This document shows positions 12,934-26,100 of a stretch of 64,000 bases of DNA, piece by piece. The first letter of the stretch is position 1, and each line of letters opens with the position of its first letter. Made by a program: the position numbers and the translations under genes. Source of the stretch: Salminus brasiliensis (lineage: Eukaryota > Chordata > Actinopteri > Characiformes > Bryconidae); NCBI RefSeq assembly GCF_030463535.1, contig NC_132879.1, positions 34,082,925 through 34,146,924 on the forward strand, given 5' to 3'. The notes under the pieces are model-generated. The model had not been told where the DNA came from. It saw only the letters and a list, made by a program, of their open reading frames with translations, and made no database searches.

Positions 12934-12939
12934 AATAAA
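12934..12939 (+). promoter_or_regulatory. proser2: Polyadenylation signal AATAAA, PROSER2
   Basis: Canonical hexamer in TCCTGAATAAAGCAG, followed within about 30 nt by a TTGTGTTTGTG GT-rich stretch typical of a downstream element. Confidence 0.65.
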
Positions 12940-13325
12940 GCAGTTTATCTCCCACATGACTTGTGTTTGTGCCTGTGTGCCAGAGCTGAAGGGTCCTGTC
13001 TTATCTTGTCCCAAGTCCTAGGTGCTGGTGTGGCTGCAGGTTTACCCTCCAACAAAGGAGTATTATCTGCTAGAATAGAGCAAAAGTAGAAGCCCTATGC
13101 TAAGTGAATATATTAAATAATTATCATTCAATCATTAAACATTCTGGAATTTAAATGTACAACTATCATACCATCTTCATATAGATTTAGTATTTGGACA
13201 GTGACCCTTATTTGCCCCTTAACATGCAGCAAAGGCCTGGTTAAGCATCTCAATAGAGAAAACTCAGATCTGGAACATGGGTTCCAGACTTGAGGCCATT
13301 TGTGTTGGACAACAGATGGAATTGG

Positions 13326-13460
13326 ACATCCGCCTTTAGGCCATCCATGCCCAGAGCAGTGGGTAGCCTGGTAGCACCTGCTGCAACTGTGGCAGCTTGG
13401 CAAACCCACAACCCTCTCGTCAAGAACCCGTTGCTCTAAAACTTCTTAGCCACCTCTGAC
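13326..13460 (-). repeat. Degenerate tRNA-derived SINE copy
   Basis: Reads like the element at 14876-15150: CCCAGAGCAGTGGGTAGCC, GTGGCAGCTTGGCAAACCC and a decayed promoter ending TTAGCCACC, all in minus orientation. Confidence 0.55.
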
Positions 13461-14159
13461 CAATAAAGGGGCTCTGTAGAAATGGCTGTGATTCCTAAAC
13501 AGGTAACATAAGACTTTTGTTAAAGTGCTTGTAATTAAAGCTGAAAGTCCATTGTTGTGGTGTATTGAAATTATATCCCTGTCCAAATACTTTTGAACTT
13601 GACTGTATAGTTATATAAAAAATCATAGGTTAATTTAGAGCAGTGCTTTGTGATGGATTACTTTCATTTATTGGTTGTTTCAAAAATGCCCAGCAGGACA
13701 GATCAGTGATATCAGGTCATTTGTTCATTTGGTAAACTGCATTCTTTTTTTCTCAGTGGAGTGTAAAGAGAAATACGTGTGGCTTGAAAAGGCTGGGGCT
13801 TGTGCTTCACTCCAGGCAGCTTCACCACATTTCTTTCTAAGAACTATTACCACTGCTCCGAATCTGCTGAACTATGTCTAATGCGGTTTACAAATGTACT
13901 TACAGATGTGGGCCACGAGGAATTAGTAGGATGCTGAAAGGCAGCCATGATGTTGAGAGTTCAGCCTCCATAATCCAAACGGGTCACATGCTAAGATTGT
14001 AAATAGGGCTGTTTGTCCTGAGGGTAAGGAAGGGAATCATTTCATGGTGTGCTGCCATTCGTGGTACAACAGCTTCAAATGTAATTAGTGATGTTTAAAA
14101 CAACATCCCAGGACAGTAGTCAAGCATCTAAAGGTCCTAATCTGGCCCACCAAATCACC

Positions 14160-14375
14160 CACTCTTCTTTAACTTACACTGTTTGGAGCTGTTGAAGGTC
14201 CTTCAGTTTAAAACTGTGGTGCTTTGAGGAACCTTCAAGGAACCTTGTGTTTTCCTAAAAGTCTTTTCCTAAAAGCCTTGAACGTTTCTCAAAACACTTT
14301 AAGAGATTTCCCCCCAGTTTTCAATTAAAGCACCTCCAAAAATTCCTCAATGTTCTACTTTTAACAGTGTACTGA
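14160..14375. mobile_element. Palindromic MITE
   Basis: The ends TACACTGTTTGG and CTTTTAACAGTGTA are inverted. Inside, GTGCTTTGAGGAACCTTCAA is followed by an inverted TTTCTCAAAACACTTTAAGA. Homologous to 54640-54795. Confidence 0.6.
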
Positions 14376-14875
14376 CACAGGTATAAGGGTATAAAGAGAG
14401 ACTCAACAGCAGAAGCTGAAGAACCAATCAAAATACTCAGTGGCAGGTTCTCCAAGAAGAGTTGATCCACCATGCTTAACAGTGGACTGTGTGTAATGTG
14501 TCTCCTCACATAGGTTTGAACTCCCTGGTTTAGGTCATTTAACATACTACTAGACACAGTGATACAGATACTAGTTTCAGTCGTCTTTTGTTTGCAATCT
14601 TTAACTGTATCACCAAAACCACGAAACAGACCCTTCAATACACTCACCAAGCACTTTATTATCTGCACATCTTCAAGCACTTATCTAATCAGCCAGGCCA
14701 GCAGCTTCGAAGCTCCATGGCTCTTCTACAATATACAGTTTTAAATGCGATCAACCTTTTTAAAAGTCTAAAGAAGTTTCACATGAACTTCACACTAACA
14801 AATCTCTCACAGTCCACAGACATGGTTCTTTAGGGGACCAAAAGTGGCTCTTCTATGGCATTATGTTCAAATTAA

Positions 14876-15150
14876 AAGGTATTTGTCACTGTACAGTGTA
14901 CAGCGAAATGTGTCCTCCGCATTTAACCCATCTGTGGTAGTGAACACACACACACACACTCGTGAACTAGGGGCAGTGAGTACACACACACCCAGAGCGG
15001 TGGGCAGCCAACTCCAGCGCCCGGGGAGCAGAGAGGGTAAAGGGCCTTGCTTAAGGGCCCAACAGTGGCAGCTTGCTAAGCCCGGGAATCGAACCCACAA
15101 CCCTGTTATCAATAGCGCGGTGCTCTAATCGCTGAGCCACCACTGCCCCA
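14876..15150 (-). repeat. Full-length tRNA-derived SINE
   Basis: On the minus strand the head reads TGGCTCAGCGATTAGAGCAC (box A) and, after a short gap, GGGTTCGATTCCC, a perfect box B. The body has TGCCACTGTTGGGCCCTTAA and a terminal ACATTTCGCTGTACACTGTA. A truncated sister copy is at 57085-57195. It is a retroposon, not a functional tRNA gene: the acceptor-stem 3' half is missing. Confidence 0.85.
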
Positions 15151-16109
15151 TTTTAATTAATACAAATCACCATTTGTAGCTCTTTTATTTTTAAGGGTGT
15201 AAGCAGAAACCATTGCTATTCATCTTAAGGCCCCTGCAAATGTGTTTGTCTAATCAGACAGACAGGTGCATATACTCGTGCGTTTTGTATTTTTATATAA
15301 AGAATTCTATCCGAATATATGCCACTGAATCGACGATTAAAAATAATACAAGCTTATACAAGAACAGCTCAAAATTCAGAAAGCATTTGGATGAATGTGT
15401 TTAAATCCTCTCGGACTTAAATTCCAAAATAATGATTAGACATCCAGTCCTCCCTGTTTCCATTTGATTGGAGTGGTGTGTGGTGAGTTGATGGGGGTTT
15501 GGCCTGACTCTACCTGTTCTGGTGGAGAACAGCTGTAGAAACTGCACAGGCAGTTCAGGCAGCTGGTGAAGCTGGTTAATGTCATTTGTTTGTTCGTAGA
15601 AAACAGGCCAGACACGTTGGAGCAGAATGCAGCAGAACAGGCCCTCAGCGCTCGGACAGATACGGTCACTCCGACTGCGTCTGCCTGCTTTCTATCAGGT
15701 GTAGGTAAGAGGTAGGATTTATTATTCAGAGCATTTTATCACATGTTCTGAACGCTAAGGTCCGTCCATCTGTCCGTCTTCATTTTCATGATGTGTAACT
15801 TGTTCATATTTTGTCTCATGTCAAACAGGGTGTACTGAAAGGTTGACTCCAAGTGGCTGCTTTATAATGTCCATAGTTAAACCAAATTAAATGAGTTTTA
15901 TTGGAACAGCGCTTTTTATGACTGACATTGTCAGAAAGCAGCTTTACAGGACTCCAGTAATAAAGACAAAAAAAAAAAAAAGAAACCAGAAACCCCCCTC
16001 ATGAGCAAGCTGGGGTTTTTTTTGTGTTGATTGGAAAAGTTGCTCCGGAGTTGAATTTCCTTAATTAATGTTCCATTTAGTTCTGTAAAATAACTTTTAA
16101 CCACTAGAG

Positions 16110-16290
16110 CTGAGTGATTCACTAGAGTAAGGTTCAACTGCCACCGATATGATTGGAGGAAAGTGCCATGGGCGAGAGCAGGGCCAACTGTGCCTTCTCT
16201 GACTCCGGCTGCCGATGGCAAAGCGGCATGGTGTGGGATTCAAGCTCACAAGCCGCAGGCTATAGTGGTGGCGCATTAGATTATTAGTAT
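16110..16290 (-). repeat. Partial tRNA-derived SINE
   Basis: Minus strand has a decayed box B (GAGCTTGAATCCCA) and a GGCCCTGCTCTCGCCCATGG body like that of the SINE at 5196-5580. The 3' part is missing. Confidence 0.5.
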
Positions 16291-17439
16291 TATGGAGTTT
16301 TGTTTCTTGAGTCACTTTGCAGTAGTGCTTGACAACATGGTACAAATATTTCATCAAAAAATACAACCATCCAAATACTCCCATATTTAGTACAGTGATT
16401 TCTATTCAAAATCTGCTGCACTTCATTCACTTATACCAGACTAATTACACTGTTTGTAATGAAAGGTGCAGTAGATCAGTGTTCTTTAAGCATTTGCACC
16501 TTACATACACATACAATACATCTTGGCAGGAGTGTTGTAGGTATACTGCAGACCTTCAGAAACTCCTCAAATTAAGATTTCCAGACTTTGATATTATATG
16601 GCAGTAAGGCTGTGTGCTTCACTTTCACGTTCCCTGTTCTGGACTACACATCATGGGAAGCATTTCATAAAGCAAGATTTCTGAGTCAGGCAGAACATTT
16701 TGGACAAGTTTTAGAAAATGGTCCAGTATGCATGTCCAGGGTTGGTGTGGATATGGGTGAAAAAAAAAAAAAAAAAGACACGAGAATTGCACAGCAATGA
16801 AATCACTTTACTGCAAGATCATTAATATTTACTGACATACAGCATGTGTTACTGGCCTCAGCCATCTCTACGTAAACATTCATATATTGAGATAATATAA
16901 GCTACTGAACAGAGAGAAAAATCACAAAGAAACTCATTAGGTAATCTTAAACCAGCCTCGTTTTACAGAGAAAGCACTTGTTCATTTGTCAGGATGCTGC
17001 TATACAGCACAAAGAGGAAAGAAAAAAAAAAAAAGATCTGGGAGCGCAAAAGATCTACAACTCAGAGATGTGTCAAAGGCTTGCTCAAGAAAAAAAATAA
17101 CAATGTTTCCCTCCATTTAACTCCTCTGCGCCTGCTGAGGAAAGCAGTACATCCCACAGTACCCCACACTCTCCATCTTTCAAGCTGCCTTTGTGAAGAC
17201 TCCTTTTATTTAAAAAAATATTGTTTTGCACAAACAGCACAACTTTCTGGCATCTCCCGCTCGGTGGCTGCACCACTTTCTCCAAGTCACTGTGCGACAT
17301 GGAAGCTGACTTGCGCTGTGTAACACTGCCAGAAGGAGAGTGTGCCTTCAGTTTGCTTCCACCATCCTGCCTGAAGAAGAAACAGCTAAACTCTCACGCC
17401 ACTCGCTGAGCCCTTTACAAACATCCACACATACTTCTG

Positions 17440-17525
17440 TCTGCTATCTGAAGCCTGCCTGCCTGCCCGCCCGCCTGTCGGTCCGTCCGTCTGTCGTCTG
17501 TCCGTCTCGCTGTCTGTCTGCATAA
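17440..17525. repeat. CTGC/CCGT/CTGT tetranucleotide-like stretch
   Basis: Successive GCCT, GCCC, GTCC and CTGT tetramers form an impure simple repeat. No gene overlaps it convincingly. Confidence 0.8.
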
Positions 17526-17827
17526 GTATAAGTGTGGGACTGTCCGTGTCTGTGTGTGAGGCGTGCCGGAGGTAGAATTCCTCCAGTTCTGCAGCTGATG
17601 GTGCTCGTCTTTCCCTCCTCTCCTGCTCTCCGCTCAGGTTGCCATGGTGAGGTTAGAGTCTGTAGGTCTGTCTGTAGCAGGTGCGCACTCCCTGCCCGTG
17701 CAGGGAAGACCAAATGCACCGTGCTCTCGCTTTCTGTTTCTCTCTCTCTCCGTCACGTGATCAACTCGCTCGCTCACTCAGCGTCTCCTACAAAGCAAAA
17801 GAGCGGGTTAAGTGCGTGCATCCTCTT

Positions 17828-17853
17828 AAAAAAAAAAAAAAAAAAAAAAAAAA
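17828..17853. repeat. Poly-A tract
   Basis: A run of about 26 A residues, possibly the tail of a retroposed sequence or a simple repeat. Confidence 0.9.
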
Positions 17854-18153
17854 GTGGAAAAAGTCCATCTCCATCTTTATACAGTGATGGATGTCCAGTC
17901 TTATCTGCATAGGAACAGCATGGCTGCAGGACTGAATTCCAAACACTTGCTAAATCAGTTGGTCTCTGAATTCAAAGGGCTGGTTTTTAGAACATATAAT
18001 TAATCCTTTTTTTGGGTAAAACTGCACACCCCTGCTCCAAGCTGTGGTCTGTAATAAGCCTTTGGTGGAGATCTGTGCGTGTGCACGATGGTGCTTGTGT
18101 GCACTCTAGTTAAGGTACACAGAGCCACAACTTTAGATAGACATGCAAATGTT

Positions 18154-18159
18154 TTTATT
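18154..18159 (-). promoter_or_regulatory. upf2: Candidate UPF2 polyadenylation signal
   Basis: AATAAA on the minus strand (CTGCAATAAAAACATT). Just upstream on that strand, at about 18240-18265, is an AU-rich TTTATTTATTAAAGG. It would end a UPF2 3'UTR or terminal exon about 1.8 kb after the annotated stop. Confidence 0.4.
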
Positions 18160-18554
18160 GCAGAAATAACGTTGAACAGACATTTGCGTCACGAGGAATT
18201 TGAACTGGAAAATGAAAAAAGGAAAAAAAAAACAATTTCCACCTTTAATAAATAAACTTGAATAACCAAAAACTTGTGTAACTTGCACTGTTCTAGACAC
18301 GCCTACAAATAAAGTAACAAATATCCTTCAGTCCCTGCTGACAGATTAAACCCAGTAAGGTGGACAGGACCACGTTCAGGCTGTGGGGTCATGAGTGGAT
18401 GACTGATGCTGGATCAGGTCGGCTGCCCTGTTGTGCATCAGCATGGCTGCTGTCCTAGCTGTGCTGCCTTCTCTTCCTTTAGTTTTAGTCAAACTCGCCT
18501 GTGCCTCTGGCTCGCCCTACTCTCCAACTTCCTGCCCACAGATACAGCAACCAG

Positions 18555-19830
18555 CAATTATTTACAGTAGCAAGCAAATGGTCAGGAACCCTTGGTCAAA
18601 ATTTCTGTTACTGTGAATGGTTTACTTAGTACAAGATGAGCTGACCTCCCAAACAAGTTAAGTTAAAGACAAACTTTATTTTTTAACATTTTAAGCAGAG
18701 TATCAATTGTGTTTTGTACAAGTTTAAAGTGCAATGAAAAGGGGGGGGGGAGGGCAACAACAAAACAAACAAACAAAAAAAGAATCACACAAAAGTTTAG
18801 GCACCCTGTCTCAGCTGTTAATAATCACTGTTAGTGATGGAAACTTCAAATATTAAAAACCTTGTCCCAACAATCAGCAGCTATGAGCTCCCCCCAAGCA
18901 GCTACCTAGCACTCTGAAAAACATTATAATAATTGTTGCCCTCAAAGCAGAAGACTATAAAGTGTTCCCAAGTAGACATTTCCTTGTTTCAGTGCATAAC
19001 AATTTAGCAATGGCGGTTAACAAGAACAGTGGAGGTCAAGTTGAGGTCTAAGACCTCAGAGAAAGGCAATTCAAAACCCCTGTTTGACTGCAAAAGACCT
19101 TCAGAAAGATTCAACACACTGAAGTGATGGTGCACTGTTCTACTACGCAGCAACATCTGCACAAATATGATGTTTACAGAAGAGTCATCAAAAGAAAACT
19201 TTACCTGCTTCCTCACCATAAAATTCAGTGTCAGGGGTTTTCAAACGAACATGTAAACAAGCCTGATGCATGTTGTAGTTAAGCTCATTTAAGACACAAA
19301 GCTACATATGAAAAAAGGATAACATTTCATGAAAAACCAACCAAAAAAAAAAAAAAAAACAACTGGTTAACATGGGGTGGATTGATCATGCTTTGGGCAA
19401 ACTCTGGAATCAAACATCACAATCTCTGAAAGAAAAAAGCTGCAAATGGGGAAAAAAGGGGGATGGCTTCTACAGGAGGATAATGAGACTAATCCTGAAC
19501 ACATTTCAAAAATTTACAATAGACCACCTCAAGAGGTGTAAGGTCTCTCAATCTCCAAACCTAAACATTGTTGAAAATCTGTGAAAAGACCTAAAAAGAG
19601 CAGCGTATACAAAAGGCTAAAGCCTTTGGTGACAATGCCTTAAACAAGACCTAAAAGACTAGTAAAAGTGTTCACAAGCTGCCAACTTGACAGTGCTGAC
19701 ACTTGCCAAAGGAGGTGTTAATAAGCACACAGGGTAGCCAAACTTGCTTCAGACCCCCCCCCCCCAATCCACCCCTTTAAAGAAGTGTCATCTTTAAATT
19801 ATTGTTCACAGTATTCACAGTAACGGATAT
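18555..19830 (+). mobile_element. Decayed Tc1/mariner transposon
   Basis: The plus strand translates near 19540-19600 to VSQSPNLNIVENL followed by DLKRAA, the [11 protein letters not shown] signature around the last acidic residue of a Tc1 transposase. LQEDNETNPEH near 19475 corresponds to the QQDNDPKH block. Frames are broken throughout. Related terminal sequence begins near TTACAGTAGCAAGC. It sits between the last clear UPF2 exon and the candidate polyA signal. Confidence 0.7.
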
Positions 19831-19983
19831 TTCGACCAGGGATGCCCAAACGTGCATTCTACTGTATAGCATACCGCCACTGTCTAACCAAACCAGAGTG
19901 AACATACATTGGACCATAGGTACAAAAAGACACAGAAATCTGGTACAGGATATACACCTTTATAACCCTCCTTTCAGCATGTC

Positions 19984-20108
19984 TTACCTCCCCCCAGTCT
20001 TGAATATCAGGTCTGCATTTGGAGCCCCTTTAGGGTGCTGATAGCGTGGCCGACGCTCTCGGTTTGTGTTAGCAGGCGCAGGTCTCTGAGCCAGCGACTG
20101 CATCATCT
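19984..20108 (-). CDS. upf2: UPF2 coding exon 20 (last clear coding exon)
   Basis: Residues 1241-1281, EMMQSLAQRPAPANTNRERR to NADLIFKTGGR, then TAA. Acceptor CCGCAG. The end reads GGGAG/GTAAGA, also a perfect splice donor. Confidence 0.9.
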
Positions 20109-23100
20109 CTGCGGGTACAAATATGAAGTTATTAATAATATCAGCATCTGCACAATGAACTGTAAGTAACTGCTACAGTTACATTCACATAAGCTTTATT
20201 GCTCCAGTCCCAATTTTCTTGCTGACATCTTTCAGCCTTGATCGTTCATATTTGTGTTTGCAAGTGATCAATATCTGATATTAGTCTGAACAAACCCTCT
20301 GCCTTGTAAGGACCTATTGGTGCACATTATCTGGTTATGTGCACAATAAACAATTAAATATGTTAATGGCTCAAAAGAAAGGCACTGCTTTCTGTCTCTC
20401 TCACCCTGGTAGTCCTCCTGTTCCTGCCGTTCATTGATGTCCAAAGTGAGTTTCTTCATACGCATGCGCTCCTCCTGTTCCGCCTGCTGCTGGTTAAAGT
20501 GATTTGCAGCCAGGTGAGACGACAGTGGCACGTTCAGGATCTTGAACTACAGAGAAAAAGATTTCAGTTCACACACAGAAACAAACTAACTGGATTTATT
20601 TAAACCAATCATACAGTCTGATGTACCATAAGGAATCCAGACCTCTGAACAGCAAAAGTAAGGCAGTCGGAGGATACAGAAAGTGTAATGCAGAGTACAG
20701 CAAAGTACTGTAGGGGGTTGTGTGTGTGAGCAGCTTTACAACAGTGCGCGGTTCTGTGAGCTGCAGTTTACTCTCCCAAAGCCACTTCCTGAACACACCC
20801 TGCCGCTTTGGACTGCAAAACCACACATTCCACAGCCAACACACACACGGACCTGTTGTTTGTTGCCTTTCCTGGTCAGCATGACGAACTGCATGGTGTC
20901 GTTGATGTCTGCATTTGTTTCTCCTGCACAGGAAGGTGCTGGGCCTTTCTTCAGCTGGCTCTTCAGTTGCAGTGGAATCGCAACATCAAGCTGGTGCACC
21001 TTCACTGCCTCCCCACTGCGCTGCTGCTCAAACAAACACTTTATTTGCTTCCACATAGCAGACAGTTCAATCAAAAGGAATCAAAACATCCCTATCCGAG
21101 TATCCAACACAGAAGGAAGTTAATGAATCCATAACACGCGCCGTTACATGTTAAGGAAGCACCATCTTTACTAAACATCCGCCTAAACAACTGCCTAAAC
21201 TGTCCAAGATACCAATACTGTGCAAGCTCTTCAGCCTTAAAGACTTAAAACCAGGCTAGATTGATTATAGGATTGGATTAAACTCAAATAAAATATTTTC
21301 TATTAATATCGGCCACATATCAATATTCCTCAGTAGATATTCCATCTTTACTAGTGTGAACGGCAAAGAAACGCCGCCCGACAGCAAAGCCCATCCCTCA
21401 CTACGTCTTTCACCCAGTTGGAAAATACGTAATAATCGCAAGGTCACAGCACCCACCGGCTGTACGAGTTAGCTGAGCACACTATAATAACAAACTAACA
21501 AATGGATAAAGACTATACTACTGACTGGTATGCAAGCGAAACTAGGTGCCTCATCTCGATTAATTAATTATTAATGTGTGCCATGCTCCTCCTCCAGGGG
21601 AAATGATGTGAGAAACTGGATCACAAAAGGTCACAGAAGACCAGCTGTGACCGACTACACGTTTTGGCAATCATTTGAGATCAGATCACCCGAAATGCTA
21701 GTTAATGGTAGATGTAAACATGGGCATATGGCAAATAAAATGGTAAGGTCCATTAAGCTAGTGTGTGTCTAATGCAGAGATTAAGGTAAATTAAATAAAA
21801 TACATTTCCTGTAGCTCTTGTCACTTTATGGCCCAAAGAGGCAACATTACATTAATTCATTCATTTATTTAAATGCTGGTACATCTCAGGTCATGTATGG
21901 AACATACCTGCAAGTTCTCCAGCATCATCTTATCCAGGGCCTGAATAAAATCATCATCCTCTGCACAGGCCACATGTTTCAGACCTCCACCACGAATCAT
22001 CACCTCCTAGCAACAGCACAAACAGTTGCATTCACACTTTACAAAACACTGTTGTTCAAAAATAATTCTGCTTGTTCCCCCCCTCTTCCCGAGCCCAGAT
22101 ATCCAGATCTGTGGAATACATACATTGTTCTCCTCATCCGTCTCATTCTCTTTGTTGGAGTCAGTCAGGTAGTCTGTGTTCTCTTCCTCCTCCTCCCGCT
22201 CCTCTTCCTCATTCTCATTCTCTGACCCTTCCTGCACGCACACGCGAAAATCATAGTCAAAATCTTACACACAGAAACAGAAAACGCCTCACAAAAGCTC
22301 CTCCAGGAAGTTTACACTACCATTTCCTGGCAGCTGCATTCATGTGCTCAGTTTGTGTCGGTCCATCTTTGTAAGTGTTATGTTGCATTTAGTATTTATT
22401 TTTATTTATTTATTTTTTGCAGAGACAAAAACCCCATTCACATCTGGTTTTCTGGATTGTATCCTTGTAAGACCATTAGTCAGAATGAAACCCGATCGCT
22501 GTGTGGGATGGAATATGACAATCATGCAGCAAACAGTTTTTTTTTTTTTTTTTTTTTTTAATTCGTTCTATTCGTTATGCTGTGCTAAAGATGGTAGCTG
22601 CCTGGAAATGTGTAATTTTACAAGCATTCAAGCATTTCAAAGTGCTGTTTAGATACCTGTTCGAATAGTGCATCGTTCCTGCAAGTTTGTTTGACACAGT
22701 AGTGTCTGTCCATATTGCTATTAAGCATTTTTTTTGGTTCGGTCCTAAACCAAGTGGTTTAAGTGACCAGATCAGATCTAGGTTTTAATTGTGTCTTGGG
22801 TGCGTTTACACTTGCATTTTTATGTGGCTTGATCTTATCAAGGAAATCATCCTGATACTCAAGATGCATGAAGTGACCAGGTAAAAACAGGGTCAAAACG
22901 TCACAAACCACGGTAGGTAAGCCGGAATTCACACGCCAGGACTTAAAGGAAAAATGCAGGTTGAAGACCACATTCCTCCAGTCTACACAAATATGAGCCA
23001 CCAGACATTCAAAAGAAACTGCTGTTGTGTCTGTCTCAGAACACCACATTCTCCCATTTTCCCACAGAGTGTGTGAATGCATTTCTGTCACTAAAGGTGT

Positions 23101-26100
23101 AAGTCTCTGCTAAAAAACTGTAGTCAGTTTAATCTGGGTAAAAGCAAACAGCTCAATGTATAACGAAATGTCAAATTACCCACGACTTAATTCTGACCTT
23201 AACACGATTACTTTTTAAAAATTGCACTAAATACTCAAATATGACCAAGATTAAAAACAGACAGAGGGCCAAAAACAAAGTCACTTTGGGCAGTTCTAAC
23301 ATTATAAAATACTATTAATATTAGCTTATACATATCTACGATCATACATAAATATTACAAAATCTATTTAGACTAGAGAGGTCACAAGAAATGGTACTTT
23401 TGGTACTAATGGTACTAGCACAGAGTCAGGGTAGGGTATGTTCCTATCTGAATGCAAACAGAAGAAAACTTGGTCAAACTGATGTGCAAACAATGTCACA
23501 AATCATCTTAAAATTAAAGATAAGGACGGAACCTGGCAAATATTGAAGAAACAACTGACTTGCAGTTTAGTCTCATAATTAAGAGCTAGACAAGTGTTTT
23601 GCCCAGAAATACAAGCTATTACTGTGATTTCACAATACAAACTATGTTTGGCTACTTCCACATAATGTCATCATCATCATCATCATCTTTAGTAACAGGA
23701 AATCATTCTACATTTTAATGGAGTCTGCTGGTATTGAGTACCCAGTCTGTTCTTGACTCACCTCCTCCTCCGGTTCATTCATTTCACTCTCATTGCCAGA
23801 CTGTTCCTCCGTCTCGGCTCCACCTTCATCGTCATCATCCTCATCTTCCTCATCCAAAACCTCCCCCTCCCCCATGGCACTGGAACAACGGCCATCCTTC
23901 TCCAAGCCTGGACGAATACACACCCAGTACAAACAATGTTTTCAATATTCTTTGGGAGAACAATAGCAGTCATATCTAAGGTGGAATGGATCTTAGGCCC
24001 ATAGACGTCCGGTTTCACTTTCACAGGCTTATCTTGCCCGTACAGGCTTCCTCTTTTATTCACCAGCTACAAACATGGTCACTACTTGTAATTACTAATG
24101 ACTAATCACTTGCAGCAAACCAGATAAACTTTTTGGCATATTCCACTATTTCTTTGCTTTAGTAGTCTGCAGTGCAGTCTGCAGAGAAGGCAACACTTAC
24201 CACAAATACAACTACTTAACTGGGATTACATTACAAACTATGAGTGGAATGTGCACCGGACACACTGATCATGTAAAAGGTCTGTAACAAAGTAGAGCAG
24301 CATTCTGTTTTTGACATGATACAAGTATAAGAACTGACCAAACACATGAAGTACGGGTCAGTCTCCCCTCCAGCTACAGTAAGCAGGAGAGGGCCACTAA
24401 CTAAATCTGCAGCAAAACAATACATATGTTTAAGCTTAACTCAAAAGTCTATTAGAGATGCAATTTACTATAACTAAATGTTTTTATTGCCCCACAAAAG
24501 TTGTCTAATAGGCTGTTCCAAAGTATGCATTGGCATTAAAGGGGCCCTAGAATAGAAAACTTTATTTATCTTGGCAAAGTTGAACAAAGAATGAAAGTGG
24601 ACAGAAGTGAGATGCTGTGAACCTCAAACTAGCTTTTGGCAGTAAAACAAGACAGTTCTAAAACCCCAAAACTGTTATATGCATCCAGCCCACCTGCAAA
24701 AGCATTTTGAGGCTAAATACAACAGCTACGTCACATTTATACGCCAAAGAAAAATGTAAATACTAAAATAATATTCTGTGCGCACACACACCAAGAACTA
24801 GATTCCAGGTGAACACTTTCAACACTGCACACACAAATCACTCTTTCTGTTGCCACTGCTATCTTGATACCATTACGTGTGCTGAAAGAATGCAGCATTC
24901 TCTCTTTTACTCTCTTCAGGTATGTAGGTGTGAAGAGAGGATGAATGAAAGAAGGAAAGACATAATGAACAAGCCTTAAAGTGAGTCACTCCTACAGACT
25001 GGAATGCTGCTTAGCAGGGACAACAGAAACTGGGATAACAAGCACACAAAAAGTCAAATTACCCAGTTTGACGAGGAACTCTCTCTCTAGTTCCGTGACC
25101 TGGCGGCAGACTTCCTCCAGTGAGCAGCAAAGGTGCATTTTGGGCCTCAAAAGCTCCAGCATGTCACTGATCATGTAGTCAATATCAATGGGGAAGGGGT
25201 GATCTTTGGTCCACACATCCAAACTCTTCTTCCACCAGATATACCTCTGTGTACACACACACACACACACACACACGTTACTGGCTCAGCCTACACAGGC
25301 TGGTACAGAGATTAGTAATAAATATGAAACCCATGCTCCTGTGTTGTATGGACATGTTAGGTCTCCCAAGTTTTTTCCCCCGAGCTTGGATTTGCTAAAG
25401 ATTAATATTGGGTTAAACACAATCAGTGACCCCACAAATGAAATTTAGCATTTCACATTATAGTTAACATTCTGAGTGCTGTGCAGGCTATTGCTTCCAT
25501 TGCAGTTAAAAAAAAAAAAAAGTAAAAAACATTTGGCCTAAAGCAGCATTTTGTGGAACACAATCATAAAATGCATAAAAAGCAAAGTTTGGAATGAGAA
25601 GTTCCTTTTAAACAGCTTCTAACCACACTCTGGCATGAGGCAGCACTTACTACTGCTAAAATAAAATAGCAAGCAGTGACAGCTCCCCTTTTAAGAATAA
25701 TAAACATCTTAACTTATTATTAGCTCATTAAAGAAGAAGAAAGCCCAACCTGGAAGTAAATGAGGAAGCAGTCAAGCTTTCTCTTGCTGGAGCCACGGTC
25801 GAAGTATTGCCCGCAGGTGTCCAGCAACGTGCACACCAAGCGGATGCGGAACAGGTGCTCAGGAGGGTCCAACGGACTGGGTGAGCCATCAGTGTTCACA
25901 CCGAATGAGATGAATGAGAAAAGTGTGCGGAAGATCACTGCTGACTCCACCATGCGGTAGTTGTACAGCTCTCCTAGAAACTTAGCACTACTGATACGCC
26001 GCTGGTTGAACTTTGGCTGGTTCACCTGCCAAGGCAACAGAGAGAAGAATTTTGTTGTTTTTAAGTATCACTGCTGACATTTATTATTGCCAAAAAAATC

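Larger units (their letters stand above)
10475..12960 (+). other. proser2: PROSER2 3'UTR (inferred)
   Basis: No other gene or splice structure follows the stop codon until an AATAAA at 12934-12939, followed by TG-rich sequence. The inferred UTR holds an ATA repeat (about 10667-10684), a GAACC-type MITE (about 11127-11525) and two GT microsatellites. Confidence 0.6.
12961..18150. other. Convergent PROSER2-UPF2 spacer
   Basis: No protein-coding gene is supported. It contains SINE copies (about 13326-13460, 14876-15150 and 16110-16290), a MITE (about 14160-14375), poly-A/T tracts and a CTGT/CCGT tetranucleotide stretch. A GC-richer segment at about 17085-17900 has no recognisable product. Confidence 0.55.

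Noticed and set aside
15060..15140. tRNA gene on the minus strand
   Set aside because: Good A and B boxes but no closing acceptor stem, and the sequence continues into a SINE body.
23908..24411. Possible extra UPF2 exons at about 24063 and 24411 (minus)
   Set aside because: Exon 15 at 23907 joins exon 14 in correct phase and gives the human-like KLG-L sequence; inserting the others adds unmatched residues.
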